A stretch of 64,000 nucleotides of DNA from Lanius collurio. Lineage: Eukaryota; Chordata; Aves; Passeriformes; Laniidae. How positions within the stretch are numbered: position 1 is the first letter of the stretch; every line of letters begins with the position of its first letter. The notes below the pieces were generated by a model. That model did no database searches. It saw only the letters and a list, made by a program, of their open reading frames with translations, and was not told where the DNA came from. Positions 27,641-39,700 of this stretch are shown here, piece by piece. The position numbers were made by a program, and so were the translations under genes. Where the stretch lies: assembly GCA_020086605.1 (NCBI GenBank), contig JACBWW010000008.1, positions 18,385,352-18,449,351 on the forward strand, in the 5' to 3' direction.

Positions 27641-30535
27641 GGAGTTGACTGGCCACAGATAGGAGTATTTACTGCAGAACCTGTGTGGTAGCCATGTGTT
27701 ATGGCCTAAACTTTTGAACTATTTGTCTGTGTAACTTTTGCTAAACAGAGATCTGGTTTCCCCCATATTGTAAGGAAACTTTAGGTTACTAGCTCTTAGA
27801 TTTGGTTTGGTGTGCTAGACAGCACAGATCATGGAATTATTGGTTCAGCTAGAACTTGTGGGAAGCAGTTATTCTGAGTCCATTATTTCTTAGGTGTTTC
27901 CAGCACTACATTCACCTGCTTGTCACTTCCTAACGTATTTCTGGGAAGTTTTGTCTTGCTGGTCAAGGGCAACACAACAGCAGTTTCTCATGTAAAACTT
28001 CCTTATCCTGCCTCTGTAAATATTATTGAGAAAAAGATACAGGCATTATCAAAATACCTAATAATTGCAAAATATATTGTCTATGGATGAGGATGGTGCT
28101 ATCATAATCTTATCATCCATACCTTCCCATGTATAGAACCTTTTTGTGTTCTTCCTCTCTAACAAATATAAGGCTGTTTCTGTTATCTTGATCATATTTT
28201 AGTGATATCATTGGCCATTTTTCCTAACTTTTGTGAATAACACAGGATTTTCATTGCCATAGCAACTTTTGAATTTCTTAAAATATAGTGCATCACATGC
28301 TCTTTTCTTTGGAATGAAATCCTGCAAAGTATATCAGAAATTTAGTATTTCATACTGCTAGAATAATCATATAGTTATGCACAGAGTAATACATAATCTT
28401 AAAAAAAAGACCTATGAGATTACCTGTCAGCAATATGTATTTATTTTCCAGAGGTATGTATTTCATTGAAATATTTGAAGACTTTTGGAATTACAACTAC
28501 CATACCCACTCTTTAAATATAAGGAAAGTTTTGAAGAGGGGAATTGCAGTGGTGAAGAGGCAGAGCAGCAGTGGACAGAAGCAATTCAGTACTACAACTT
28601 CTCTAAGATCCTTTAATTGATCTCTTTAAAATGTATTTTCTACTCTAGCCATCCTGATTTTCAATTATGTGATTTAGAAGCCTACATAATGCTCAAGTGG
28701 GATTTACAATTTAAGGTATGCCCATAATTAAAACTCAAAACATTAGATATGGAAATTATGCATTCATAGTTGAAAAACCTCATCACTGCTTTATCTTACC
28801 TGGTAGGCATGTGAAACAGGCTTTCCTAAAAGGCCTCATGTCCCTGTCATCAGAGCTGTTGCAGCAAGCAGGAATATCAGATGCAGCCAGAATGGCAACC
28901 ATCAGTCACCTCACAGTCATACAGGATTCCTGTGGGACCTGACAGGACATGAAGGAAGTGATTTTATGCCTGACTAAGGACAGAGAAGTATATGAAAGAC
29001 AGAAAGTGTTCGGGAGCAGGGAAGAAAACCATATTGGGTGATAGAAATACTGCTGTAGATGGTAAACAGCATTTTCTTTTCAAAAAACTCAAACAACATT
29101 AGCCCATACATGCCTCTTCAGTTGTCAGTTCCTCTATCTGTTAGCTTTTTCAGTCATAAACTTAAACCAGAAGCATGTAAAGGTGACTTTCTCTGCCTAA
29201 TGTCTGCCACCAGCATGTGAGAATCATTATTTTCAGATTGGGCATCTTTGATCTATTTTACTAAGAAGAATAAGTGAAAGAGTAGAAGGAGAGCTAATGC
29301 TCTGTGTGTTGTGGCAGTGCCATATAGCAATCAGTTTTGAAATATTCATTATCCAAGCATTTTTATTCCGCAGTCTAGTGAGAAGCAAATTATACTTCTT
29401 CATCTGCTTTCTACAAAAAAGGCTGAGAGGATTTGAATGTATTTGGGAGGAGGAACTAAACTTGCTCCAGATTTCTTCTTGTCTTTGTAATTCTTCCTCC
29501 AGCTGTGGCTTTAATTAGTTCTGCAACAGCACCACTGAGGATCTATCTTTCAATGCCAACATTTAAACATTATAAATGTACATGCTCTTGTATGTAAAGA
29601 AAATATGTTTACAAAGATGGAACTTCTTTCTAAAGTTGTATGTAATTTTGGGCTTTATGATTATTTTGGCTGCAGTATTTCACTATCAGAGAATTTCATC
29701 TAAATGATAACAGAAGCTCATCCTTTCCATCCTCCATTTGCAGATATACACAAATATCGACACACAAATACTGACTGCCAAGTACTTCCTGGATTCATCT
29801 TTCTCATATGGCATTAGGGGCATGTATCACTGAAAAAAATAAATAATGTTAGAAAAACATTACTAAATAACACTTTTAATATTTTTTAATACTAATTCAA
29901 TGTGTCATTGTTTTTAATAATATTATACTCTGGGTTTGTTCCTATGTGTCATTTCCATAACATTCTTTCAACAGACCCCATTATGAAAGAATCTAGGAAT
30001 CTAGCCCAGAATCCACAAGTACAAGCTAGAATAAGAAAAGTTTACGTACATTTCAAAATTGTCCTAGGTATTTAAAAAGCAAATCTCCAATGGATAAGAT
30101 TAAAAAAGTTTAAAAACTAGGTATCAATTTACACATCTAAGAGGTACAACTAGGACCCTGATAGCACTGTCTGCTTCCTAGGAAGTCTCTAATTCATTTT
30201 CCTGCATTTCAAAACTGTTTTATAACATGCTACTTAATGAAACAGGAAATGTTTAACAATACCTATGTGTTCTGAGCAGGCATTTGTAGCCTAATTGTAG
30301 GGAATTGTTTGCAGAGCATCTCAGTTTCAAAAAAATGATGGCAATAAGCAGGCTCTTAGTTTTAAATATAGAAAGTAAGATTCTGACCTGCTGTGTGGAG
30401 GGCATGGAGTGATGCCTACAGCTGATGAATGCATGGCGTCACATCAAGGAAAGGGAAAGGTATAAGGAATGTCTTGACCTTCTCATTTCTGTTCTCTTTT
30501 TATAAAACTGTATTATTATTAGTTGTAACTGCAGA
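27641..30535. other. Unique AT-rich non-coding DNA
   Basis: Nothing supported. Several 60-75 codon plus frames occur (28414, 28718, 29297) without recognisable content. Confidence 0.55.
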
Positions 30536-30690
30536 GTTAGAATCATAAAATCAGTTAACTTGGCAAGCTTCTCTGTAAGCTGCTTCATCCAATATTCTAC
30601 TGACGACAGGGCTAACACTGAAGATTGATCAGATTTCTCAGGGGCTTCATCAGGGAAGCTTTGAGCATGTAAGCAAGTGGAGATTCCATG
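30536..30690 (-). mobile_element. Old, degraded CR1 3' end (probable)
   Basis: The left end reads AGAATCATAAAATCAGTTAA, matching an eroded CR1 terminus in reverse. The right part (CTAACACTGAAG ... GATCAG ... CTCAGGGGCTTCATC ... AAGCTTTGAGCATGT) follows a CR1 subfamily pattern in the expected order. Divergence is much greater than in the copies at 24.8 and 27.3 kb, so it is an older insertion. Confidence 0.6.
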
Positions 30691-33575
30691 AAAGTTTAGG
30701 GCATCTGGTTTCTGTTCTTAATCATCATAATTGTGAAGGTTATTCTTTCCTTGTGTTTCCTTTTAGTATTTGAAATACAGCTATGCGCAAACTGCGACAG
30801 GTTTTCCTTTATTCTCCATGAATGGCTGAGAAGAGTTCAGCTTTACCTCTCTGTATCCTTCCTGTAGTAACTGAGTACAGTAATTATATGTCTCTCCCCT
30901 TATCCCTGCTATCCCGACCCTGTTTGCTCACCATTCCTCACCACGTGTCTCAGCAAGACATTCCTCTCTTCAGCTCTCACTCACCACTTTCCTACTGTCA
31001 ATGGAAAGGTTCTGTGATTGCTCCATTAATAATCTGAAGTGCCTGGGGTAAAAGCCAGTCTGGCAGACAATCTAATAAGCCCCGCTGAGGAAGTTAACAC
31101 ATTAACTTGGGCTAATAAGCCCCACTGAGAAAGGGAATCCATTAAGATGGTCTTGGCTCTGTCCAGTACAATTACACAGCACAGCTTTCCAGTTTTTCCT
31201 GCACCTAAGTCTGCTAGCAGAAGCTTTGACACTGCCCAGCAGGGTATGAATTATTGCTGCTGTAGTTCAACAAGCAAACCTACAACTCTTTGTCGGAAGC
31301 TGGTATCCGTTGAAGGTCTGGCCATTTGAAAATCATGAATGTTCTAGCTTTATACGTAACAGTTATAGCCTCTTTAGCTAAATTAAAGCTAACCCAGTTA
31401 TCCTAAGCCCTGGTTGTGTGACATATTAAATCTTCCCTTTCTAAGAACTGTTCTACAGCTCTTTTATTACTGAAGCAAGCATGAGGAAAGAGGGTGATAG
31501 ATTGTGCTATTTTTGGATACCATACAGGGATGTGCATGATATTTTGATCCTCTGGGTCTGAAAAAGTATCTAAAGCTATTTGCACTCCTTGACAAAGTTA
31601 GCTATACTCTACACCAGTACAACGTACTGCCTTAATGTGTTAAAACAGGAAAAAAACAATGCTTTCAAATGAAGATTTTCTTGCTAGCTGCTGATCTTTC
31701 TTTTGGCCTTGATATGAAAATATTCCTTGTGGCATTTGTCACAGGTATTTTCTTATAATCTTATTTCTACTATCTTCTAAGAGCAAAATATAGCTGTAAT
31801 GAGAGCAAAAAAGGTGTCTTAAAAATCTGTTTTGATAAACAGTGAAAATGTTAGTCAACCTACAGATGTAAAATATAAAAGTGTCAGTTGTCAGCTTCTC
31901 CTGACTTTAAATATTTTTAGCCTTCAGGTACTGAGAAATTGAGTTAGTAATATTCATTCCTTCAGCCACTTAAGGTCTTCAGCCTGTTTCTGCTGAATGC
32001 TGTACCTATTGCAGAAAATATTTCCACTTTTTTTTCCCTAAGAGTTATGTCCAATATAAGCTTCAGTTTTGCAAGGGCTCTAATATAAGTCTAATAAAAG
32101 GTTCTTTGTCATATTTTTCTACTAGGATTTTGTTATTAATTTCCATTTCTAAATTACTAAGCAAAATTATTAAATATAGATAAAAACAGTGTTTTTAATA
32201 AAATACAATGTCAACATTTGTAGGAGTGCATCATACCCACAAAATCATGATGATTTATGGGACCTCTAACAAATAACTCTTCCCTTCTTCTGTGCTTCCC
32301 ATTTTGCCCCAGTCATTGACTGACATCTGGATTGGTGTGCACTTGGAGTCTCATTAATCGTGTCTAGTTGACAATATGGGGAGGAGGTAAATTATGAAGT
32401 CTGCAGACTCCAGGTGCTAGGCTTGTCAACAACAGCAGGGGGTGATTGCAGTATTTGCTGAGGGAGAGAGAATCAAAAACAGGACAGAAAAATGATTAAT
32501 AAAAAAGCATAAAGAGAAGTGTTTTACAGTGGCAATGCCTTCTAATGTGTATCAAATCCACTTGCATAACCTTGTATTTCTCATGAGACTCTTCGCTTCT
32601 CGACTGAGTTTTCAGATATTTGTTAATCATATTTTCACTGTACTTCTGCTGAAAGTGTAATAGGTTGTAAATTCAGTCGCACTGAATAAAAGGAATTTTT
32701 GTCTTTGGTTTTAAGGTTTTTACTTGTGGAAAGCTTTTTTTGGCAGCAGTTTCTGTGCATATGTAACTGAGTTGACAGCATGAATGTTTTTAGAATACTG
32801 AAGATGATGGTTTTTAAAACACTTGTTCCATACTAATTATTGTTAGCACAACTTGGATTAATTATTAGAGGAAAACACTGTACTGAACATTGGTAAAATT
32901 CCTGGTGGTCTAGTCATATTTTAAATGCAGAGCACTTTTGTATAATTTTCCACACTTCTTCCTAAAACTCAAGTAATTTTTATAATCTTTTTTCAATTTG
33001 TGGCATGGATTTTTTTGATGGAAATTAACAGCCAAGAAACTTTAGTAATCTTAAAATACCTTTGATACTTCACTTTTAGTCTATCTAAAATTTGATTTAT
33101 CTATATGTACAATGAAAACTTTTTTCTTTGAAGATATGAGAACTCAAAGTTTACTTGCATGTTTTGATATTAGTAAATGCAGTTATGTTCAATAATGTTA
33201 AAGTAAAACTAATTTTAAACTCAACTGAACAAAAATATATATTGGAAGCTAATGATTGTAACTGGTAACTGAAATAAATTTTTTTATTATATTGTCCACA
33301 GAAAGAGGTAGATATTTTGAATATAAGCTGTCAAAAATGTGTTGTATTAAATTTTAAGTATTATAAAAAAGAACATTCTTAACAAAATTCAAATAGACTT
33401 TTGAATATACAATAAACAGTGTCCTATATGTATATTTATGTGCTAAGGTCACATTAATTGTGCAAGAACATAAAAAAATAGCAGTAATACCTAAGGAGAA
33501 ACAATATTTTTTTCTAGAGTTTCTGTAAGTATTTTTACATGCTATTGATATAGGTAAAAAATTTAAGCTTCTGTG
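30691..33575. other. Unique non-coding DNA
   Basis: No gene is seen. The only notable structure is the 40-bp duplication at 31072-31151. Open frames at 30822-31037, 31026-31232 and 31147-31329 overlap each other on both strands and are not credible together. Confidence 0.55.
31072..31151. repeat. 40-bp tandem duplication, two diverged copies
   Basis: CTAATAAGCCCC begins at 31072 and again at 31112. The two 40-base units share the start and a CATTAA core and differ at roughly a quarter of positions. The level of divergence says the duplication is old. It is not a family I know. Confidence 0.8.
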
Positions 33576-33712
33576 TTCTAATGATTTCTTTCTTAATGTT
33601 CTATTTTCCAGGTAAGTACTCTCTGTCTTTTTCTTCCTAACATTCCTCTCGACCTTCTCGAAGTTAAGTGAAAGAGGTAAAAATCAAAATGACAAAAATG
33701 AAGGTCCATTTG
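33576..33712 (+). promoter_or_regulatory. Candidate recursive splice site with RS-exon
   Basis: Seen directly: a branchpoint-like TTCTAAT at 33576-33582, a mostly pyrimidine tract, then CTATTTTCCAG ending at 33611, joined without a gap to GTAAGTACT. A strong 3' splice site is thus fused to a consensus 5' splice site (the acceptor AG is 33610-33611, the donor GT is 33612-33613). This zero-length-exon layout defines recursive splice sites in very long introns. A second donor-like sequence, TTG followed by GTAAGA, lies 101 bases downstream (GT at 33713) and would close an RS-exon of 33612-33712. All three frames of that segment contain a stop, as known vertebrate RS-exons do. Use as a splice site, and the presence of a host gene, are inference. 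It could also be a normal acceptor or a chance match. Confidence 0.45.
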
Positions 33713-36004
33713 GTAAGAATTTGCATTGTTTTACAAGCTCACCTACTTTTTTATTTTTTGATTGAAGGAATGCACCTGTTGCAGAGAATGAGCTTGTGTA
33801 GAATTGGTGGGAGGACCCTTTTAGAGCAACTGTTCATGAAATGCTCGTGGTGCTGTCAGACTGCGCAGGTGAACTGCAGGCAGCACCACCTCCTCTCTGG
33901 GGTCTAGAGTCACACTATTAGTGTAAAGGCTTTTCTGTTTCTTATAAGGCTGAAACACTTATCCAGAGAGTTCTCATGGCAGAGATCTCCGTGTTTGAAA
34001 GTTGTCTCATATCAAAGATGGAAGAAACTGCCCTCTGGGAAAAGGTGTTACATAAGGTATCTGGAGCAGTAATGGGGCTCTTACTAAAGTACAATTTGGT
34101 CTTGCTTCCTTCAAGGGAAACAAGGCAATTGCAAGCAACAGCAAAAAGTGAAAAATAGGAGAAAATGCCTTTAACTGTGGTTCTTTTCAGTTTGTCTCAG
34201 AACCATATGATGAAGCAGTAGAACAGATGGCCTTCTGAACTTCTCCAAAATCTGGTTGTCTGTGCTGAATTGAAGCTATTTATGATATTACTCATAGCTT
34301 CCATTGTAGTTACAGTTACAGGAATGCAGGATACACCCTTAGCCAGCTAGGACTAATAACTTTTAGCTGGAAGGCCAAAGAGAGGAAACAGAGAAAGACC
34401 ACAGGAGGAGACTAAGGATAATTACAAGGTAAATGATGCAAGTGAATGTTTTAGAGAAGAAACATGAATCTCACACTCCAGTGGTTTTCAGGACCTAACC
34501 AAAGATATTTGAAGTGATGATGACCCCTGGACTCAGTCTCCAAATCAGAGCTTTGAAATCTTAGCAGTGCCAAGGGAATTCCAGGGGTCCTGGACACGAC
34601 CATGGAACTCTGACATGCTAGCAGAGATGAATCTCATCCATCTACCTGTCTTTTTCAGTACCAGCCTCAAACTGGTAAATGCCCCAGGACTCATACTGGC
34701 TTAGGAATCTATGCGTGTTCCATTGAAAACCTCAAGATCTTGTGCTTGTTAGACACTAAAGCTTTTCTGACACCCCTGAAAAATAATTAATTTTAATCTT
34801 GTATGAATTTAGTTTGCCTAGTTATACACTTTCAACCTTAAGTTTTACTATATTTGTGTTCACACACATGGAGACATGTATATCTGAAACTATGGTAAAA
34901 AGCCAAATAAATTATTTTTGAGCAAGGTAGTTTGGAAAATGAAAATTAAAATAGTTCAATAAAAAATTTTACTTGAAGAAAGGTTCAAAGGCTAAAAAAG
35001 ACAAGATGAGACAGTACTTATTGTAATTTTAGGAATGGCGGGTAAAGACCTCTACCTTGATTAGAAGTAAAAAGAATAGAAGCAATGTTTTAGAATTTCC
35101 CTTAATTTTAAAGAATGGCTAATTGAGCTTTTTAACACCTAAAGAAGTTCAGACATGGAGGAATGTTGCCTTAAAAGGTTATAGATTACTGAAAATAGAA
35201 GATTGTAATGTCTATTGTAAATGCAAAATTTTTTTCTCTATTGCAAATAATTAAATCATATAATCCACCTATAAAACTCAAATATACCTCTAATTAAAAG
35301 AAAATGAAATACGTTTAGAGGAACAACAAGAACAACCAATCAAAAGTCACACATGCTCTTTGTTTTCATGTTTTGCATGTTCATTTGCATGTTCATAGTG
35401 TCTTCTAGTTGAATCTACATAGCGACTGACTGAGATACATAAAACTTCTGTATTTGTTTTGAGAAGATTAGGGAGAAAAATAATGGCTAATATTATGATA
35501 AAGAAATATTTTTAAAACTCTTCATAATAGATGTTAGCGTTCAGATTTACAGGATATAATGTACTTCAGGCGAAAAATGGTTTGATATGGAGTATGTTAC
35601 CAAATCAGCCTGTAGAGTGCAACTGTAGAGTGTAGGTTTTAGCATAGCAAGTGGTTGGCTGAATAGGGAAATAAGAAAATCCACCAAGACTTCATTATAA
35701 GTAGTTTAAAAATTCATGCTAATTTTTACTACATTTTGCTGCTCAAGATACTAAAATAGTATCTCTTGTTCTGAGCTGTCATGGAATAGAAGCTATCAGG
35801 TGACTTTTTTTTTTGTAAAATATCTTTTGCTCTGCAGTTCTAAAAAGGAAAAAAAAGAAAAGCCACTTTAATAGTAGGTAAAATCCTGTAAAGCTTTCAA
35901 CACCATGTTCCACTGGATTTTCCTTCAGAATAATGTATTGCATTTAAATTGAGAAGTTAAATATGTATTTTTGTATATATAAAATTATGCACAAAACACA
36001 CCTA
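33713..36004. other. Unique AT-rich non-coding DNA
   Basis: No gene is supported. Apart from the 12-bp duplication at 35373, nothing stands out. Confidence 0.55.
35373..35396. repeat. Perfect 12-bp tandem duplication with octamer-like motif
   Basis: TTGCATGTTCAT is repeated twice exactly. The junction creates ATTTGCAT, the reverse complement of the octamer ATGCAAAT bound by POU proteins. Whether it is bound is unknown. Confidence 0.8.
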
Positions 36005-36720
36005 TGGCAGCTGGTTCAGGGGTCTGAGGCTCAGACCCAAGATGCCATGACCCGTGTGGAGAGGAGGGCCTGTGAAGAACTGTCTTCCAGGGGGTCGAGG
36101 CTTTCTCTCAGCCGCTGCAGTTCCTCTTCAGAGATGGACCTGCCTTAGCAGGCTATCAGCTCTTTTAGTGATTCAGCTAGTGTGATTTCAGCTCTTTGCT
36201 CTGCGAGGCAGTCCCCAGGCCAGACCAGGAAAGAGAGGAGAGATGCCAGTTTGTCAATCTCGCATAGGTGAACTTTGTTGTCCAACACCCGCGAAGGGAG
36301 CCACTGACAGACTCCCACCTAAGGGGAGATAAGGGGCTTCTTTTATGGGGGTACAAGGGTGGGTGTGAGGGTAAAAGACAATGGGTTACAAAGAATCTAC
36401 ACAGGGTTTCCTAAAGGAACATGGGTCTGTTTCCCCTCTTGCCGTAACTGAGAAGTTCTGGCTTTCCTAAGGGAAACCTGCAGAAGATTGTGCAATTTTC
36501 TTATCTGGCAGGTCTTCCTGCCAGGGTTGGGGCTGGTCAGACCCCACACAAACCTGTGATTATGTGTCCATTCCATACAGCTTTTAAATTCTTGTAATTT
36601 AAAATACTCTTTGACGGACAGGAGTGAGTTCTGTGGTATGGCAAAAATCAGCCATGACACATGGGCCTGCAACCTCTCATTTTCTGGTTCTAGCAGATTG
36701 CACAGTGCTGTACGCTTTCT
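36005..36720 (-). repeat. G+C-rich block, possible solo LTR or retroelement remnant
   Basis: Composition rises abruptly here within AT-rich DNA. On the minus strand a TATA-like CATAAAAGAAGCC lies near 36335-36347, as in an LTR promoter. A possible LTR boundary pair is TGGCAG at 36005 and CTGCA ending at 36671, flanked by ACCTA and ACCTC (4 of 5 match), but this is weak. The minus strand also carries long open stretches that look coding rather than random. One is 36318-36031, broken by one stop and listed separately. The other is 36397-36672, 91 codons, extendable upstream through a GAAAATGAGAGG coiled-coil-like segment. The two readings, LTR or decayed coding exon(s), are not resolved. Confidence 0.4.
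36031..36318 (-). pseudogene. Coding-like frame with one internal stop
   Basis: On the minus strand a frame opens right after an acceptor-like CTCCCCTTAG (AG at 36319-36320) and runs 96 codons to TGA, with a single in-frame TAA at 36145-36147. The first 57 codons include a hydrophobic/acidic alternation (EIDKLASLLSFL, then AEITLAESLKEL). The part after the stop starts with SISEEELQRLRESLDPLE, a plausible amphipathic helix. I do not recognise the protein. It could be a decayed cellular exon, a gag-type segment of an endogenous retrovirus, or a chance frame in G+C-rich DNA. Confidence 0.3.
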
Positions 36721-39700
36721 GACAGAAAATTAGGTTGAACCAGACATTTGAGAGTTCTTTGATAGAAGCCTGTTGAGAACTGCCTACTGTGATCCCTGTA
36801 TTGCTATCCTCAAGGCCCAAATAATAGAACCATTTAGAAACAGTGCCCTAATAAGAAAGAAATTGGGACTTGGAAGGTAGAATGTGTTTCTTTTGTACCA
36901 TGCAAAATAAAGAAACGGATGTATTTCAAGCAAGATCTTTTATTTATTTTTGCAGGGACTGTTCAACTGTGAAAATTGTCCTATTTACGTAATATCTTGT
37001 GTATATACATAATATCTTACAGTTCTTCATGCATGCACAAGTGACAGTGTTGAGAAATGGCTCAAATGTAATTGCATTCTCATAAACACAGAGCAAGCTG
37101 AAATAAAATGCAGCCTTGCTTTGGAGTTGTTTTTAATTTTGACTTTTTTTTTAACTCAATCTTTTTTGTGTTTAAATATTGGCAATTTACATTCTAGCCA
37201 CTTCTGCTGATGTTTTCCTAATGTCTTTTGTCAAACCAATTTAATATGCAGCTGTTCCTTCTGCTAGAGGAAAGCTGTATGCAAATCATGTATTTAGTAG
37301 CAAAATCTTATTGACTTAAAAGCTTGAGAGTTTATTTTTTATGAAACCCTTGTTGTCTACCACAGAGTGGGCTTTTACTTGGTTTTAAATGCATTTTCCT
37401 TGTCATCCTTGTACTTGTAGCATTATAGTGCAGACACAGAATTAAGCACTGTGAATGTGTTCTTCAAAAGACCAAATAATGTATCTTCTTACAGGCTGTT
37501 ACAGGAATTAAAGCTGTGAACTCATAAGGACAGGAGTAATAAATTGAAATTTTGGAACAAATGTACTAATAAAAGAGGAGCAGTCATGGGTAGTGTGTGC
37601 TACAGATGATGACAGCAGAAGTGGAAAAGTACCTGCTTTGTGTTGTTGCAGCTAAGATAAGCTTAAGACCTTTGTTCTTGTCTGAGTTTGAGGCAAGTAC
37701 TCTCACATGTTTAAGATAATATCAGATAACTGTAAAGTTACTGCATACTTTCCATATTTGGAATGCATGTAAAAGGACTAACATAATACAGTTTGCTCAG
37801 ACTCCTGCATAATCTTAATACAAATACGTCTGCACTGTAGAGCTAGATGACTTCGGTACCCTCTTGCACATAGAAAATGCAAGGTATCTAGAGAGAAATT
37901 ACAGGACCTGTGTTTTTCCACTTAATTTTAGGTTTGTGACTGATCTGTGGGTAGTAATCCTTTGGTAAATTTTTCTAAATCGATCCACTGAGTAAGTAAT
38001 AAAAAGATAGAGGTCTTTTTTCCTGCAACACAAATGAGATTGTGGCAGCTAGACAGAATGTGTTCTATGCTCTCTGTAACAAATTTCCATGGCTTTTGGA
38101 ATTTTTTTTTTAATTAATAAAAATTTTTAGCATCATCTTTTTAAGGACAGAAGAGTAGCCTGTTTTCCGACTCTTCTATAAGTTGTGTGTTTTTATTTTC
38201 TTTCATCTTGGACCTGAAACAAACAATTACAGTCCAGCATGCCAGTCTGCATCCTATCATCAGAGATGCAGAGGAAACTTAGCATTTTTGGGTGGATATG
38301 GACTTTATTTTCTTTCTCTGTGTCCTGTCTCTCAGCCCAACCTGTCCTATTGTATTAGCATGACTCTATTCCCCACTTTCTCCTCTAATCCATGTATCCT
38401 TTGGGCATATGCTATGTTTGTTGTCTCCAACTTTGTCTTTCACTGGCAGCTTCCAGAAAACAAAACAAAAAATTGTCCTGTGTTTGCAAATATTTTAGTT
38501 TCTAAAAAGTAAAAAACCATATTTTGAGATCTTTTTTACGTGTTCTTCACATAAGTTGTCCACAACTATGTTACATCATGATGCTATCTTGCAAAATTTG
38601 ACTCTTGTTTTTTCTACATCTTACCATTTTTAGCTTCAAGAGTTTGTCATGAAAATAACTTTTCAGACATAAGCCAGCAGGAATCTGATTGTTTTTATTT
38701 GCTGGGGTTCTCAACAGAAAATTGCACCATATTCTGAAACTGTATTTGGATAAGACTCTTTCTTGGTCTGAAATGGAACTATGATGTATAGTGACTACGT
38801 CCAGAGTACAAATTCATTCTGTGCTTATGTAGCTCTGAGGTCTGGTTTCACATTATTATGGCATTCAAATGCCTTCACTACAACTGTCTCTTTTAAATGC
38901 TTTGTACCAAAGAAGGTTTCTCTTTGTACTGTGTTCCTTCCTCAGACTTAACAATTAGTTTGCTGTGATTCATGAGCAGTCTCATTTTGGCCTTTTTCAA
39001 ACTGCTCTGCTTATACCACTTCTTTCCGCAGATTTCTTTTTCAATTGGCTACTTCCTTAACTGGAAGTGCACAAAGGCTTTCAGCACAATAATGCCTAAT
39101 CCTCCCTAAAGGACTCTTCACAACAGCATCAACTGAAATCAGCTACTAAAGCAGCTTCAGAACTCCACTGAAATCAAGATATTAATTAATTGGTAACATC
39201 TGCAAACTTTTACTTTCCTCCTCAAAAGAACAACACTTTAGAGTCTTCTCTGTGATTTCTGGAGAAAAAAGAAGGTGACCAAGTCTGTCAGAATGAATAA
39301 AAAGACTGTAAATTCACACAGAGGGTCCTGCCTTGCTATGATCACAGAGTGCATCTTTGAGTATCTCTTCCATCCAAATGAAGGCTTGCTCTATCCGCGT
39401 ATCCACATTCAAGTAAGATTCTCAGAGTCTATCTTGGAGACAGAGCAGTTCTCAAAATGTTCTAACAAGCAACATGATATTCGGCTTTGTCAAACATATA
39501 AAGTTAACAGGATCATATGGCAAACTGAAGAGTGGCATTGCAGTCTGACTAATTATGCTGGCACTCCTCATTTCCACCATCCTGAGGGGGTAAAATCTGT
39601 CAGTTGTCCACAACTGAATCTACACTGACACTTACATAAAACAAAAGGGGTTGTGATCTTTTTAACTTGCCCAAATCCAGCTCTGAAAACAGCTTACCTA

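Noticed and set aside
28780..28815. Minus-strand CTACCAG joined to GTAAGA, a second recursive-splice-like site
   Set aside because: The upstream tract is interrupted by purines and the donor is weaker than at 33.6 kb. Kept out as probable chance.
38183..38512. 109-codon plus-strand open frame
   Set aside because: Its Phe/Cys/Ser-rich content is typical of AT-rich noise, with no domain or signal peptide plus mature protein pattern.
39275..39628. 117-codon plus-strand open frame
   Set aside because: GTG start, no family resemblance, no context for a gene in AT-rich unique sequence.
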